From positions 1 to 13,058 of the forward strand of contig JAAZGX010000215.1 in NCBI GenBank assembly GCA_012511005.1: 13,058 nucleotides of DNA. The letters are read 5' to 3'. Positions 1 through 6,970 of the stretch are shown piece after piece. This DNA is from Clostridiales bacterium (lineage in GTDB: Bacteria; Bacillota; Clostridia; Oscillospirales; Acutalibacteraceae). The first letter of the stretch is position 1. Each line of letters starts with the position of its first letter. The position numbers and the translations under genes are program-made. The notes below the pieces were generated by a model, which saw nothing but the letters and a program-made list of their open reading frames with translations, was not told the DNA's origin and did not search any database.

Positions 1-2954
1 AGTCCTCCGAAACCTATATCGTATGCCCAACCGTCGCCGCCGAAAATCCATATGGATTTTTTGTTAAGGTATTCTTTATAGTCGAGCACTTCTTTTTCAA
101 GCTCGCATAAATTGTCATCCTTAGTGCAAGCGCGCTCTTTCAATGTTTTAACGAGTGCATCTGTTGCGGCGCTGTTGGCGGGACCGTCCTCTAATGTATT
201 AAGGTACTCGTCAAGAACCGCCTTAAACTCAGCGTCTGTTTCATTATTTTCAGAAAGCTCTTTTGCTGCCGCTATTAATCTGTCACGCACTGCCTGTTGA
301 CCGAGTAAAAGTCCAAAGCCGTTTTCAGCGTTATCCTCAAACAGAGAGTTTACCCAAGCGGGACCCTTGCCCTCTTTATTGACGGTGTACGGTGATGTAG
401 CGGCGGGACCGCCCCAAATAGAGGAGCAACCCGTGGCGTTTGAAATGTACATTCTTTCCCCGAAAAGCTGTGTTACAAGGCGCGCATATGCCGTTTCAGC
501 ACAGCCGGCGCATGAGCCCGAGAACTCAAGCAACGGAGTTTTGTACTGGCTTCCTATTACCGTGTTATTTGCAAGGTCGTCCTTAACCGTAACATTCTCA
601 ACCATATAGTTAAATACTTGCTGCTCACTGTCTTGACTTTCACGAGAAACCATTTTAAGTGAATTTGTGGGGCAAACGCCTACACAAACACCGCAACCCA
701 TACAATCAAAAGGAGATATTGCAAGAGCATATTTATAAACGCCTTTGCCTTTGCCCTTTTTATCAACTATTTTGGCATTCCCGGGTGCGTTTGCGGCTTC
801 CTTCTCGTCAAGCGCATACGGGCGAATTGTAGCATGGGGGCACACATATGAGCATTGGTTGCACTGTGCGCAGGAGTCTGCGTCCCATTCCGGTACCGTA
901 ACGGCAACTCCCCTCTTCTCATAAGCGGAGGCGCCTTGCTCAAATGTACCGTCGACATGGTCTACGAATGATGATACTGGAATAGAGTCGCCGTCAAAGC
1001 TTGCAATAGGTTTCATAATATTGTCAACCATTTTTACGAGCTTTTCCGGACCTTCCTCTAAAGCGCCTTTGCCGGCACACTCTGCGTCAGCCCATTCTGC
1101 CGGAACATCTATTTTAGTATAAGCCGAAACGCCTGCGTCAATCGCCTTATGGTTCATATCAACAATATCTTGTCCTTTGCTGATATAAGACTTTGTCGCC
1201 GCATCTTTCATATACTGTACGGCGTCATCAATCGGGAGAACATTTGCAAGCGCGAAAAATGCGGATTGCAAAATAGTGTTAGTCCTTTTACCCATGCCGA
1301 TTTCTACGGCTAAATCAATAGCGTTTACCGTGTAAAGCTGTATATCGTTTTTAGCAATATATCTTTTTGCGTCTGCTGATAAGAAGTTGTCTAATTCCTC
1401 CGGTGACCACTGGCAGTTAATAAGGAATGTGCCGCCCGGCTTCACATCGTTCACCATTTTTATGCCCTTTTCAACATAGGAGGGGTTGTGGCACGCAACA
1501 AAGTCCGCCTTATTTATATAGTAAGGGCTTTTTATAGGACTGTCACCAAAGCGGAGATGCGAAACGGTGATACCGCCTGTTTTCTTAGAGTCATACTGGA
1601 AATATGCTTGAACATACTTATCCGTATGGTCGCCGATTATTTTTATGGAGTTTTTGTTGGCTCCCACCGTACCGTCGCCGCCAAGTCCCCAGAACTTGCA
1701 CTCAATCGTACCAGGCGCCGCCGTATTCGGAGAAGGTACCTCAGGCAGAGAAAGGCAAGTAACATCATCGTGAATTCCTATTGTAAACTGGCGTGCGGGT
1801 TTATCCTTTTTAAGCTCGTCATATACGGCGAAAACGCTTGAAGGAGGCGTGTCTTTTGAGCCAAGTCCGTACCTGCCGCCTATAACATCAGCAGTTCTTC
1901 CTATTTCATTCATAGCCGTTATAACATCCATAAATAAAGGCTCGCCTAAAGCACCCGGCTCCTTTGTTCTGTCAAGAACAGCAATTTTCTTAACCGTTTC
2001 GGGAATAGCTTCCCAAAGTCTTTTCGCGCAGAATGGTCTGTAAAGGCGAACTTTAACAAGCCCTATTTTCTCGCCTTTTGCCATAAGATAATCTATTACT
2101 TCTTCAATAACATCACAAACAGAGCCCATAGCAATAACAATACGCTCTGCATCGGGTGCGCCATAATAGTTGAAAAGCTGATAATCCGTGCCAAGCTTTT
2201 CATTTACCTTGCCCATATATTCCTCAACAATGGCGGGCAGCTTTTCATAATATTCGTTACAAGCTTCCCTATGCTGGAAGAAAACATCATCGTTTTCGTG
2301 CGAGCCGCGCATTACGGGACGCTCCGGATTGAGCGAACGCTTGCGAAACGCCCTTACGGCGTCCATATCGCACATTTCTTTAAGGTCTTCATAGTCCCAT
2401 ACGGAAATTTTCTGGATTTCATGAGATGTTCTAAATCCGTCAAAAAAGTTTATAAAAGGAACTCTGCCTTTTATTGACGCAAGGTGCGCCACAGCGCCAA
2501 GGTCCATAACTTCCTGTGTATTCGTCTCTGCAAGCATCGCAAATCCTGTTTGGCGGCATGCATACACATCGGAATGGTCGCCAAAAATATTGAGCGCCTG
2601 TGTCGCAACTGTTCTTGCCGAAACATGGAATACAGACGGCAAAAGCTCAGCAGCTATTTTATACATATTCGGAATCATAAGCAAAAGTCCCTGAGAAGCT
2701 GTGTATGTAGTAGTAAGGGCGCCTGCGTTTAATGAGCCGTGAACAGTACCTGCCGCTCCCGCCTCTGATTGCAGCTCTGAAACTTTTACTGTTGTGCCGA
2801 ATATGTTCTTTTGACCCTGCGCCGCCCATTGGTCAACATAGTCAGCCATCGGGCTTGAGGGTGTTATCGGATATATTCCGGCAACCTCCGTAAACGCATA
2901 CGAAACATGAGCCGCTGCGTTATTACCGTCCTTGGTTTTCTTTTTTCTTGCCAT
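1..2954 (-). CDS. nifJ: Pyruvate:ferredoxin (flavodoxin) oxidoreductase, C-terminus off the window
   Basis: Cytoplasmic single-chain enzyme that oxidatively decarboxylates pyruvate to acetyl-CoA and CO2 and reduces ferredoxin, using thiamine diphosphate (TPP) and three [4Fe-4S] clusters. About 984 residues are visible in one uninterrupted frame; family members are usually about 1170-1230, so roughly 190 C-terminal residues are missing. The N-terminal pyrimidine-binding domain has YPITPSSPMAD and a SELQSEAGAAG stretch. Two ferredoxin motifs occur at C695/C698/C701/C705 (CAQCNQCSYVCPH) and C751/C754/C757/C761 (CMGCGVCVGVCPT). C815, C818 (GSCAGCAETAY) and C843 (ATGCSSIWGG) are three ligands of the TPP-proximal cluster; the fourth lies off-window. 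The TPP motif GDGWAYDIGFGG sits at the very edge. The start ATG at 2954 follows an AAAGGAGG site (2965-2972) and opens with a Lys-rich MARKKKTK. It appears monocistronic and divergent from the CNNM gene. Family assignment is very secure. Confidence 0.97.
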   Translation of the reverse strand, partial: MARKKKTKDGNNAAAHVSYAFTEVAGIYPITPSSPMADYVDQWAAQGQKNIFGTTVKVSELQSEAGAAGTVHGSLNAGALTTTYTASQGLLLMIPNMYKIAAELLPSVFHVSARTVATQALNIFGDHSDVYACRQTGFAMLAETNTQEVMDLGAVAHLASIKGRVPFINFFDGFRTSHEIQKISVWDYEDLKEMCDMDAVRAFRKRSLNPERPVMRGSHENDDVFFQHREACNEYYEKLPAIVEEYMGKVNEKLGTDYQLFNYYGAPDAERIVIAMGSVCDVIEEVIDYLMAKGEKIGLVKVRLYRPFCAKRLWEAIPETVKKIAVLDRTKEPGALGEPLFMDVITAMNEIGRTADVIGGRYGLGSKDTPPSSVFAVYDELKKDKPARQFTIGIHDDVTCLSLPEVPSPNTAAPGTIECKFWGLGGDGTVGANKNSIKIIGDHTDKYVQAYFQYDSKKTGGITVSHLRFGDSPIKSPYYINKADFVACHNPSYVEKGIKMVNDVKPGGTFLINCQWSPEELDNFLSADAKRYIAKNDIQLYTVNAIDLAVEIGMGKRTNTILQSAFFALANVLPIDDAVQYMKDAATKSYISKGQDIVDMNHKAIDAGVSAYTKIDVPAEWADAECAGKGALEEGPEKLVKMVDNIMKPIASFDGDSIPVSSFVDHVDGTFEQGASAYEKRGVAVTVPEWDADSCAQCNQCSYVCPHATIRPYALDEKEAANAPGNAKIVDKKGKGKGVYKYALAISPFDCMGCGVCVGVCPTNSLKMVSRESQDSEQQVFNYMVENVTVKDDLANNTVIGSQYKTPLLEFSGSCAGCAETAYARLVTQLFGERMYISNATGCSSIWGGPAATSPYTVNKEGKGPAWVNSLFEDNAENGFGLLLGQQAVRDRLIAAAKELSENNETDAEFKAVLDEYLNTLEDGPANSAATDALVKTLKERACTKDDNLCELEKEVLDYKEYLNKKSIWIFGGDGWAYDIGFGG

Positions 2955-3017
2955 ATACTTTTTTCCTCCTTTGAATAATACAATAATATATAAATATATA
3001 CAAATTTACCAACAATA

Positions 3018-3046
3018 ATAATAACATCTTTCTCTCAAAAAGTAAA
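3018..3046 (-). promoter_or_regulatory. Predicted sigma-A-type promoter of nifJ
   Basis: On the minus strand, TTTACT (3046-3041) lies 17 bp before TATTAT (3023-3018). The TG of an extended -10 sits one base before the hexamer. This would give a 5' leader of roughly 55-60 nt before the nifJ ATG. The -35 matches only 4 of 6 bases, so the extended -10 carries most of the weight. It is a prediction from sequence only. Confidence 0.5.
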
Positions 3047-3137
3047 CCTTAAATATGTGAAATTTTCCGCAAACTTATGCCAATGTTTAATGAAAAAACT
3101 GTCTATCTGTCACAAAGTCAATATGTACACTTGATTA

Positions 3138-3175
3138 TTTTGCATTTATTGCAATAAATAATAGAATGTATGCAA
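3138..3175. repeat. Nested inverted repeats between divergent promoters (possible operator)
   Basis: A perfect 16-bp palindrome ATTTATTGCAATAAAT occupies 3144-3159. A second dyad overlaps it, with TTGCAT at 3140-3145 and ATGCAA at 3170-3175. The block lies just upstream of the TTGACA of the CNNM promoter (3182) and about 100 bp upstream of the predicted nifJ -35. A perfect palindrome of this length is a plausible dimer-binding site, but I do not recognise the regulator. AT-rich DNA produces such palindromes more readily than average DNA. Confidence 0.45.
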
Positions 3176-3181
3176 TTTTAA

Positions 3182-3210
3182 TTGACATTTTAGGGGAAAT
3201 CTGATATTTT
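3182..3210 (+). promoter_or_regulatory. Predicted sigma-A-type promoter of the CNNM/CorC gene
   Basis: A perfect TTGACA -35 (3182-3187) is followed after 17 bp by TATTTT (3205-3210), with the TG of an extended -10 at 3202-3203. A perfect TATAAT also lies at 3216-3221, but its spacing from this -35 (28 bp) is too long and no better -35 serves it. The leader to the ATG at 3267 would be about 50 nt. Confidence 0.5.
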
Positions 3211-3266
3211 TATTATATAATACTAAAGGTATTGTATCTTTTAATTTTGAAAGGAGCAAGTCCTAT

Positions 3267-4700
3267 ATGGATGACCCTGGACCTTGTAGCTTGTTAAGCA
3301 TTTTAACACTTTCTGCAAATACCGATTTAATTAATAAAAACGCGCTTCTATTTCAAATTCCTTTGCTGCTTATTCTTATTATTATAAACGCCTTTTTCGC
3401 GATGTCGGAAATAGCTATTATTTCACTTAATGATAATAAAATTGAAAGAATGGCTGACGAGGGACATAAAAAAGCCAAAATTATAATGAGGCTTACCAAA
3501 AATTTAAGCAGCTTTCTTTCAACAATTCAAATCGGCGTAACGCTTGCGGGCTTCTTAACCTCTGCCTCTGCAGCAACAAGCTTTGCACACGCGCTTTCGG
3601 CTTATGTTTCAAGTTTTTTTGAATTTGTGCCTTTGGCGCTTATCCACAGTCTGTCCATTGTTTTTACAACGCTTATTATTTCATTCTTTTCGCTCGTTTT
3701 AGGAGAATTGGCACCCAAAAGAATTGCTATGCAGGTTCCTGAAAAAATTTCTTTTGCGGTGGCGCCATTTCTTCTTTTGTTTTCTAAGACGGCAAAGCCT
3801 TTTGTAAAAATCCTTTCCGTTTCAACTAATGCTATTGTTCGTGTGTTCGGTTTTGACCCTAACGCAAGCCTTGAAAATGTTACCGAAGAAGAAATTATGA
3901 TGATGGTTGATGTCGGCGAGGAAAAAGGCGTTATTAAAAATGTTCAGCGAGAAATGATTAGCAATGTTTTTGAGTTTAATGATTTGGATGCCGGCGATAT
4001 TATGACGCACAGAACGGATATGGTCGCCGCTGAAGCAGATGATACAACATTTGAAGAGCTTGTAGAGCTTGCAATTCAAACGGGCTTTTCAAGAATTCCT
4101 ATATATGACGACGACCCTGATAATATAATCGGCGTGTTATATGTAAAGGATTTATTAAAATATGTCGGTAAGCAGCTATCAGGCGACAGTACTTTAAGAA
4201 GTATTATGCGCGAACCTTACTATATCCCCGAAACAAAGCCCTGCGGTGAAATTTTTGCGGAAATGGGCGTAAGACGCACACAAATTGCAATAGTTGTGGA
4301 TGAATACGGCGGCACGGCGGGCATAGTCACTTTAGAGGACCTTATTGAGGCTATAATGGGAAATATTCAGGATGAATATGACAATGAGGATGAAGAAATC
4401 TCAAAAATTGATGACTATACTTTTACGATTGACGGCATAACTGACATAGACGAGGTCAACGAGTTAATAGGCACGACGCTTCCTGAGGGTGACTATGATA
4501 CTCTTGGCGGGTATATTATAAGCAGACTTCGTTATTTGCCGCGTGACGGTGAAATGAATGTCATACAATTTGAAAATGTCACATTTACAATTTTGAATGT
4601 CGGCGAAAGACGCATAGGAAAAGTTAGAGTTGAGGTAACTCCTAATATCGAAAATTCTTTGAATGTGAAAAATAAAAACATAAACAACGAAAAAGATTAA
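3267..4700 (+). CDS. CNNM/CorC-HlyC family membrane protein with CBS pair
   Basis: Integral membrane protein of the HlyC/CorC family (DUF21-CBS-CBS-CorC_HlyC). Members are implicated in Mg2+/Co2+ or Na+-coupled divalent cation efflux and resistance; the exact ion here is unknown. The DUF21 domain spans about residues 29-205, with hydrophobic segments near 29-49, 85-108, 123-145 and 160-175 and the conserved GELAPKR at 146-152. The CBS pair follows at about 225-362, showing IMTHRTDM (245-252), GFSRIPIY (273-280) and VDEYGGTAGIVTLEDLIE (344-361). A C-terminal CorC_HlyC domain (about 380-458) contains YDTLGGYI (410-417). At 477 residues it is full length. The ATG at 3267 follows AAGGAG (3251-3256) at 10-nt spacing. 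About 20 residues precede the first membrane segment. It is monocistronic, between its own promoter and a terminator. CBS domains suggest regulation by adenine nucleotides, as in the family. Confidence 0.93.
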   Translation: MDDPGPCSLLSILTLSANTDLINKNALLFQIPLLLILIIINAFFAMSEIAIISLNDNKIERMADEGHKKAKIIMRLTKNLSSFLSTIQIGVTLAGFLTSASAATSFAHALSAYVSSFFEFVPLALIHSLSIVFTTLIISFFSLVLGELAPKRIAMQVPEKISFAVAPFLLLFSKTAKPFVKILSVSTNAIVRVFGFDPNASLENVTEEEIMMMVDVGEEKGVIKNVQREMISNVFEFNDLDAGDIMTHRTDMVAAEADDTTFEELVELAIQTGFSRIPIYDDDPDNIIGVLYVKDLLKYVGKQLSGDSTLRSIMREPYYIPETKPCGEIFAEMGVRRTQIAIVVDEYGGTAGIVTLEDLIEAIMGNIQDEYDNEDEEISKIDDYTFTIDGITDIDEVNELIGTTLPEGDYDTLGGYIISRLRYLPRDGEMNVIQFENVTFTILNVGERRIGKVRVEVTPNIENSLNVKNKNINNEKD

Positions 4701-4720
4701 TATTTTAATAATATCTTTAT

Positions 4721-4750
4721 GCCGTGCTTTTATGGCGCGGTTTTTTATTT
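4721..4750 (+). terminator. Intrinsic terminator after the CNNM gene
   Basis: A 7-bp stem, GCCGTGC (4721-4727) with GCGCGGT (4735-4741) including G:U pairs, encloses a 7-nt loop and runs into TTTTTTATTT. It separates the CNNM gene from sigG, so sigG needs its own promoter. Confidence 0.8.
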
Positions 4751-4785
4751 AATGTGATTAGTAAACGGTTTTCTGCTAAAATCTC

Positions 4786-4814
4786 TTGAAATCGGTTACA
4801 GTGTTTGCTATACT
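4786..4814 (+). promoter_or_regulatory. Predicted promoter of sigG (sigma-A-like)
   Basis: TTGAAA (4786-4791, 5 of 6 to consensus), a 17-bp spacer, then TATACT (4809-4814, 5 of 6), with the TG of an extended -10 at 4806-4807. Transcription from here would begin near 4821 and give a leader of about 83 nt. I could not find a convincing sigma-F or sigma-G promoter in the same gap, which is unexpected for sigG. Confidence 0.55.
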
Positions 4815-4850
4815 GTTCCACAAATAACATAACGAGCGGGGAATTATTTT

Positions 4851-4897
4851 ACTCACCGTCGGCAATAATCTAAATGACAAGATTATAAGACGGGGGT
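4851..4897 (+). promoter_or_regulatory. Predicted hairpin sequestering the sigG ribosome binding site
   Basis: Inner stem: ATAATCT (4865-4871) pairs perfectly with AGATTAT (4880-4886) around an 8-nt loop. Outer stem: CCGTC (4856-4860) pairs with GACGG (4889-4893). After one A/G mismatch, TC (4853-4854) can pair with GG (4895-4896). The pieces stack across a small internal loop (4861-4864 against 4887-4888). The Shine-Dalgarno element GGGGGT (4892-4897) is partly inside the outer stem, 6 nt before the ATG. This would limit translation unless opened. No folding energy was computed. Confidence 0.5.
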
Positions 4898-4903
4898 AAT
4901 AAT

Positions 4904-5671
4904 ATGCAATTTGGCAAGGTCGAAATTTGCGGAGTTGACACCTCAAAACTCAAGCTCTTAACGGAACCTGAGAAGATTGAGCTGTTAAAAAAAGCTCATA
5001 GCGGTGACAAAAAAGCAAGAGATGAGCTTGTTTGCGGAAATCTTAGGTTAGTTCTCAGTGTAATTCAAAGATTTTCCAATAGAGGTGAAAACCCTGATGA
5101 TTTATTTCAAGTCGGTTGTATCGGTCTTATGAAATCAATTGACAATTTCGATATTTCACAAAATGTTCGCTTTTCAACTTACGCCGTTCCTATGATTATA
5201 GGTGAAATAAGGCGATATCTTCGTGATAACAACACGGTGCGCGTAAGCCGCTCTATGAGAGATACTGCTTATAAAGCGATGAAAGTGCGTGACGAGCTTA
5301 CGAATGAAACACGAAAAGAGCCAACAGTTGAGCAAATTGCCGAAAAGTTGGGTTTAAAAAAATCTGAAGTCGTGCTTGCACTTGAAGCGGTTGTAGAGCC
5401 TGTATCATTTTATGAGCCTGTATACTCAGATGGCGGAGACGCCATATATGTCTATGACCAGCTAAGTGACGGCGCGGACGATTTGATGTGGATTGACGAA
5501 ATCATGCTAAAAGAGTCACTCAAATCACTGACGGGGCGTGAAAAACGAATTCTTTCACTCAGATTTATTCAAGGTATGACTCAAACAGAGGCGGCAAAAG
5601 AGGTTGGGATTTCACAAGCGCAAGTATCCCGCCTTGAAAAAGGCGTATTAAATAAAATCAGGAACAATTAA
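4904..5671 (+). CDS. sigG: RNA polymerase sporulation sigma factor SigG
   Basis: Late forespore sigma factor of the sigma-70 family. In the family it takes over from sigma-F after engulfment and directs genes for DNA protection, germination and late spore maturation. It has 255 residues (the B. subtilis protein has 260). The N-terminal VEICGVDTSKL (6-16) is a SigG hallmark. Region 2 contains GNLRLVLSVIQRF (45-57), DDLFQVGCIGLMKSIDNFD (65-83) and FSTYAVPMIIGEIRRYLRD (90-108). Region 3 covers about 112-180. Region 4 has the helix-turn-helix TQTEAAKEVGISQAQVSRLE (226-245). Residue 44 is Cys where B. subtilis SigG has Asn45. The start ATG has a G-rich Shine-Dalgarno at 4892-4897, partly inside a predicted hairpin. 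The gene is not preceded by spoIIGA-sigE as in Bacillus and is followed after 3 nt by a permease gene. Identity as SigG rather than SigF rests on the N-terminus and overall resemblance. Confidence 0.95.
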   Translation: MQFGKVEICGVDTSKLKLLTEPEKIELLKKAHSGDKKARDELVCGNLRLVLSVIQRFSNRGENPDDLFQVGCIGLMKSIDNFDISQNVRFSTYAVPMIIGEIRRYLRDNNTVRVSRSMRDTAYKAMKVRDELTNETRKEPTVEQIAEKLGLKKSEVVLALEAVVEPVSFYEPVYSDGGDAIYVYDQLSDGADDLMWIDEIMLKESLKSLTGREKRILSLRFIQGMTQTEAAKEVGISQAQVSRLEKGVLNKIRNN

Positions 5672-5674
5672 AAA

Positions 5675-6970
5675 GTGTGTGATGTTTTGAAGAAAGATAT
5701 TAACCTTATAAGTCACAAATACAGTAAGCTGCTGTTTATTGCTTGCTTTATTGCATATGCCTCATCTTATATTGGACGGGTTAACTACTCTGCCGCTCTT
5801 GCTTCTATTTTAGCCGAAGGGTTTTTCACTAAATCACAAGCAGGCTTTGTAGGCTCTGTATTTTTTATAGTTTACGGCTCTTGCCAACTGCTTTGGGGTA
5901 TTTTGGGTGACCGTCTCTCACCGTTCAAAATGATTATAACGGGTTTGTTTTTTGCGGCTGTTTCAAATTTAGCTTTTTCTTTTAGTCAGTCGTATGTGAC
6001 TATGTCCGTTATTTGGGGCATAAACGGCATGTCACACTCAATGCTCTGGTCGCCTGTTTTGCGTATTTTATCTAATGTGATTAATAAGGATTATAGGCAG
6101 AAAGCCTGTCTTAACATTTCTCTTGCAATTCCATCCGGTACGATTTTTGCCTATTTGCTGTCTTCCTTTATTATAAAGTACTTCGTTTGGAGAAGTGTAT
6201 TTTTAATTTCTTTTGCTTTTCTTATAACGGCTTTCGTCTTTTTCGTTTTTACTTTTATTAAAATACGACAGCATCTCACTTTTACTGATTTACCTGATAT
6301 AAACAAAAAAACTCTCTCTAATAAAGAGAGTTTACATATAAAAGGAATTGCCGCTATGCTTATATCATCAGGGCTTTTTGTAGCAATACTGCCAACAATA
6401 CTTCACGGCACATTAAAAGAGGGCATTACCGTTTGGGTGCCGACTATGATATCTGAAACATATGGTACATCGGTTTCTTTTTCCGTTTTTCTTACGATGC
6501 TTTTACCGCTCTGCTATGCAGCCGGCGCATATTTAATATCTCCGGTATATAACAAAATTATGAAAAAGAACGAAATGGCAACAGCCGCCTTTACGATGAG
6601 TATGGCAGTTTTACCCCTTATCGCTCTTTTGTTTTTGGATAGATTATTACCTGTAATAAGCGTCATACTTATGGCTGTTATTACTACTGCCGCCCATTCA
6701 TACAATTATTTGCTTATTACGCTCGTGCCTGTTCGTTTCGCAAGATTTGGCAAAACTGCAACCGTAACAGGAATTATGAATTCATCTGCGTATTTGGGAA
6801 GCGCGGCATCAACATATGGGTTGGGAGCTGTCGCGGAAAGCTTCGGCTGGCAGCGAACTATATACATATGGTTGATTATTGCTTTAATTATTGCTATAAT
6901 TTGTATATTGCTCACAAAAAGGTGGAAATGCTTTTGTGAGAGTCTGGAGGATAATGTTGAACGTATATGA
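5675..6970 (+). CDS. MFS permease, organophosphate:phosphate antiporter-like
   Basis: Twelve-helix major facilitator protein of 431 residues. RVNYSAAL (35-42) in the first helix region and GDRLSP (78-83) after helix 2 resemble the OPA branch (GlpT/UhpT/UhpC-like), whose members exchange phosphorylated sugars or glycerol-phosphate for phosphate or act as sensors. The substrate here cannot be read from sequence. Helices appear as hydrophobic runs in two sixes, separated by a polar cytoplasmic linker around residues 197-222. I chose the GTG start at 5675 because AGGA (5660-5663) sits about 11 nt upstream; a TTG at 5687 is the alternative. It begins 3 nt after the sigG stop, implying co-transcription and probably translational coupling. 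Its 3' end overlaps the next gene. The linker-coding DNA contains a perfect 9-bp inverted repeat. MFS identity is firm; the OPA-like assignment is moderate. Confidence 0.88.
   Translation: MCDVLKKDINLISHKYSKLLFIACFIAYASSYIGRVNYSAALASILAEGFFTKSQAGFVGSVFFIVYGSCQLLWGILGDRLSPFKMIITGLFFAAVSNLAFSFSQSYVTMSVIWGINGMSHSMLWSPVLRILSNVINKDYRQKACLNISLAIPSGTIFAYLLSSFIIKYFVWRSVFLISFAFLITAFVFFVFTFIKIRQHLTFTDLPDINKKTLSNKESLHIKGIAAMLISSGLFVAILPTILHGTLKEGITVWVPTMISETYGTSVSFSVFLTMLLPLCYAAGAYLISPVYNKIMKKNEMATAAFTMSMAVLPLIALLFLDRLLPVISVILMAVITTAAHSYNYLLITLVPVRFARFGKTATVTGIMNSSAYLGSAASTYGLGAVAESFGWQRTIYIWLIIALIIAIICILLTKRWKCFCESLEDNVERI
6309..6333 (-). terminator. Terminator-like hairpin in the antisense direction inside the MFS gene
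   Basis: AAACTCTCT (6309-6317) and AGAGAGTTT (6325-6333) form a perfect 9-bp stem with a 7-nt loop. Read on the minus strand the stem runs into seven consecutive Ts (three of them inside the stem), then G and more Ts (6311 down to 6301). That is the form of an intrinsic terminator for antisense transcripts. In the sense direction only three Ts follow, so the operon mRNA should read through. The hairpin lies in the variable interdomain linker of the permease, where coding constraint is low. Confidence 0.45.
6946..6950 (+). promoter_or_regulatory. Ribosome binding site deciding the HAD phosphatase start
   Basis: GGAGG at 6946-6950 is 6 nt before the TTG at 6957 but only 3 nt before the ATG at 6954. 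The TTG gives an N-terminus MNVYDFDNT, the form I recall for this family. This favours TTG, although the ATG adds only one residue. Confidence 0.6.

Larger units (their letters stand above)
2955..3266. other. Divergent intergenic region nifJ / CNNM protein
   Basis: This 312-bp AT-rich region has no coding frame I can support. It holds the nifJ ribosome binding site and predicted promoter on the left (2965-3046) and the promoter and ribosome binding site of the CNNM gene on the right (3182-3256). Between them, at 3138-3175, lies a palindromic block described separately. No terminator-like hairpin or known riboswitch was recognised. Confidence 0.7.

Noticed and set aside
112..2732. Several plus-strand open frames of 62-117 codons across the left part of the window, the longest at 1488-1841
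   Set aside because: They lie opposite nifJ, whose frame is continuous with all iron-sulfur and TPP motifs. The translations match no family I know.
3111..3121. TTGACT on the minus strand as a -35 for nifJ
   Set aside because: Only a run of Ts sits at the -10 distance. TTTACT-N17-TATTAT further downstream is better.
3144..3159. Rex (NADH-sensing) operator between nifJ and the CNNM gene
   Set aside because: The palindrome lacks the TTGTTAA-N4-TTAACAA layout.
4801..4880. Sigma-F or sigma-G promoter for sigG (for example GCTAT near 4807 with CATAACG at 4828, or GAATT with CAATAAT at 4864)
   Set aside because: Neither matches the consensus at the needed positions and spacing. The sigma-A-like match is much better.
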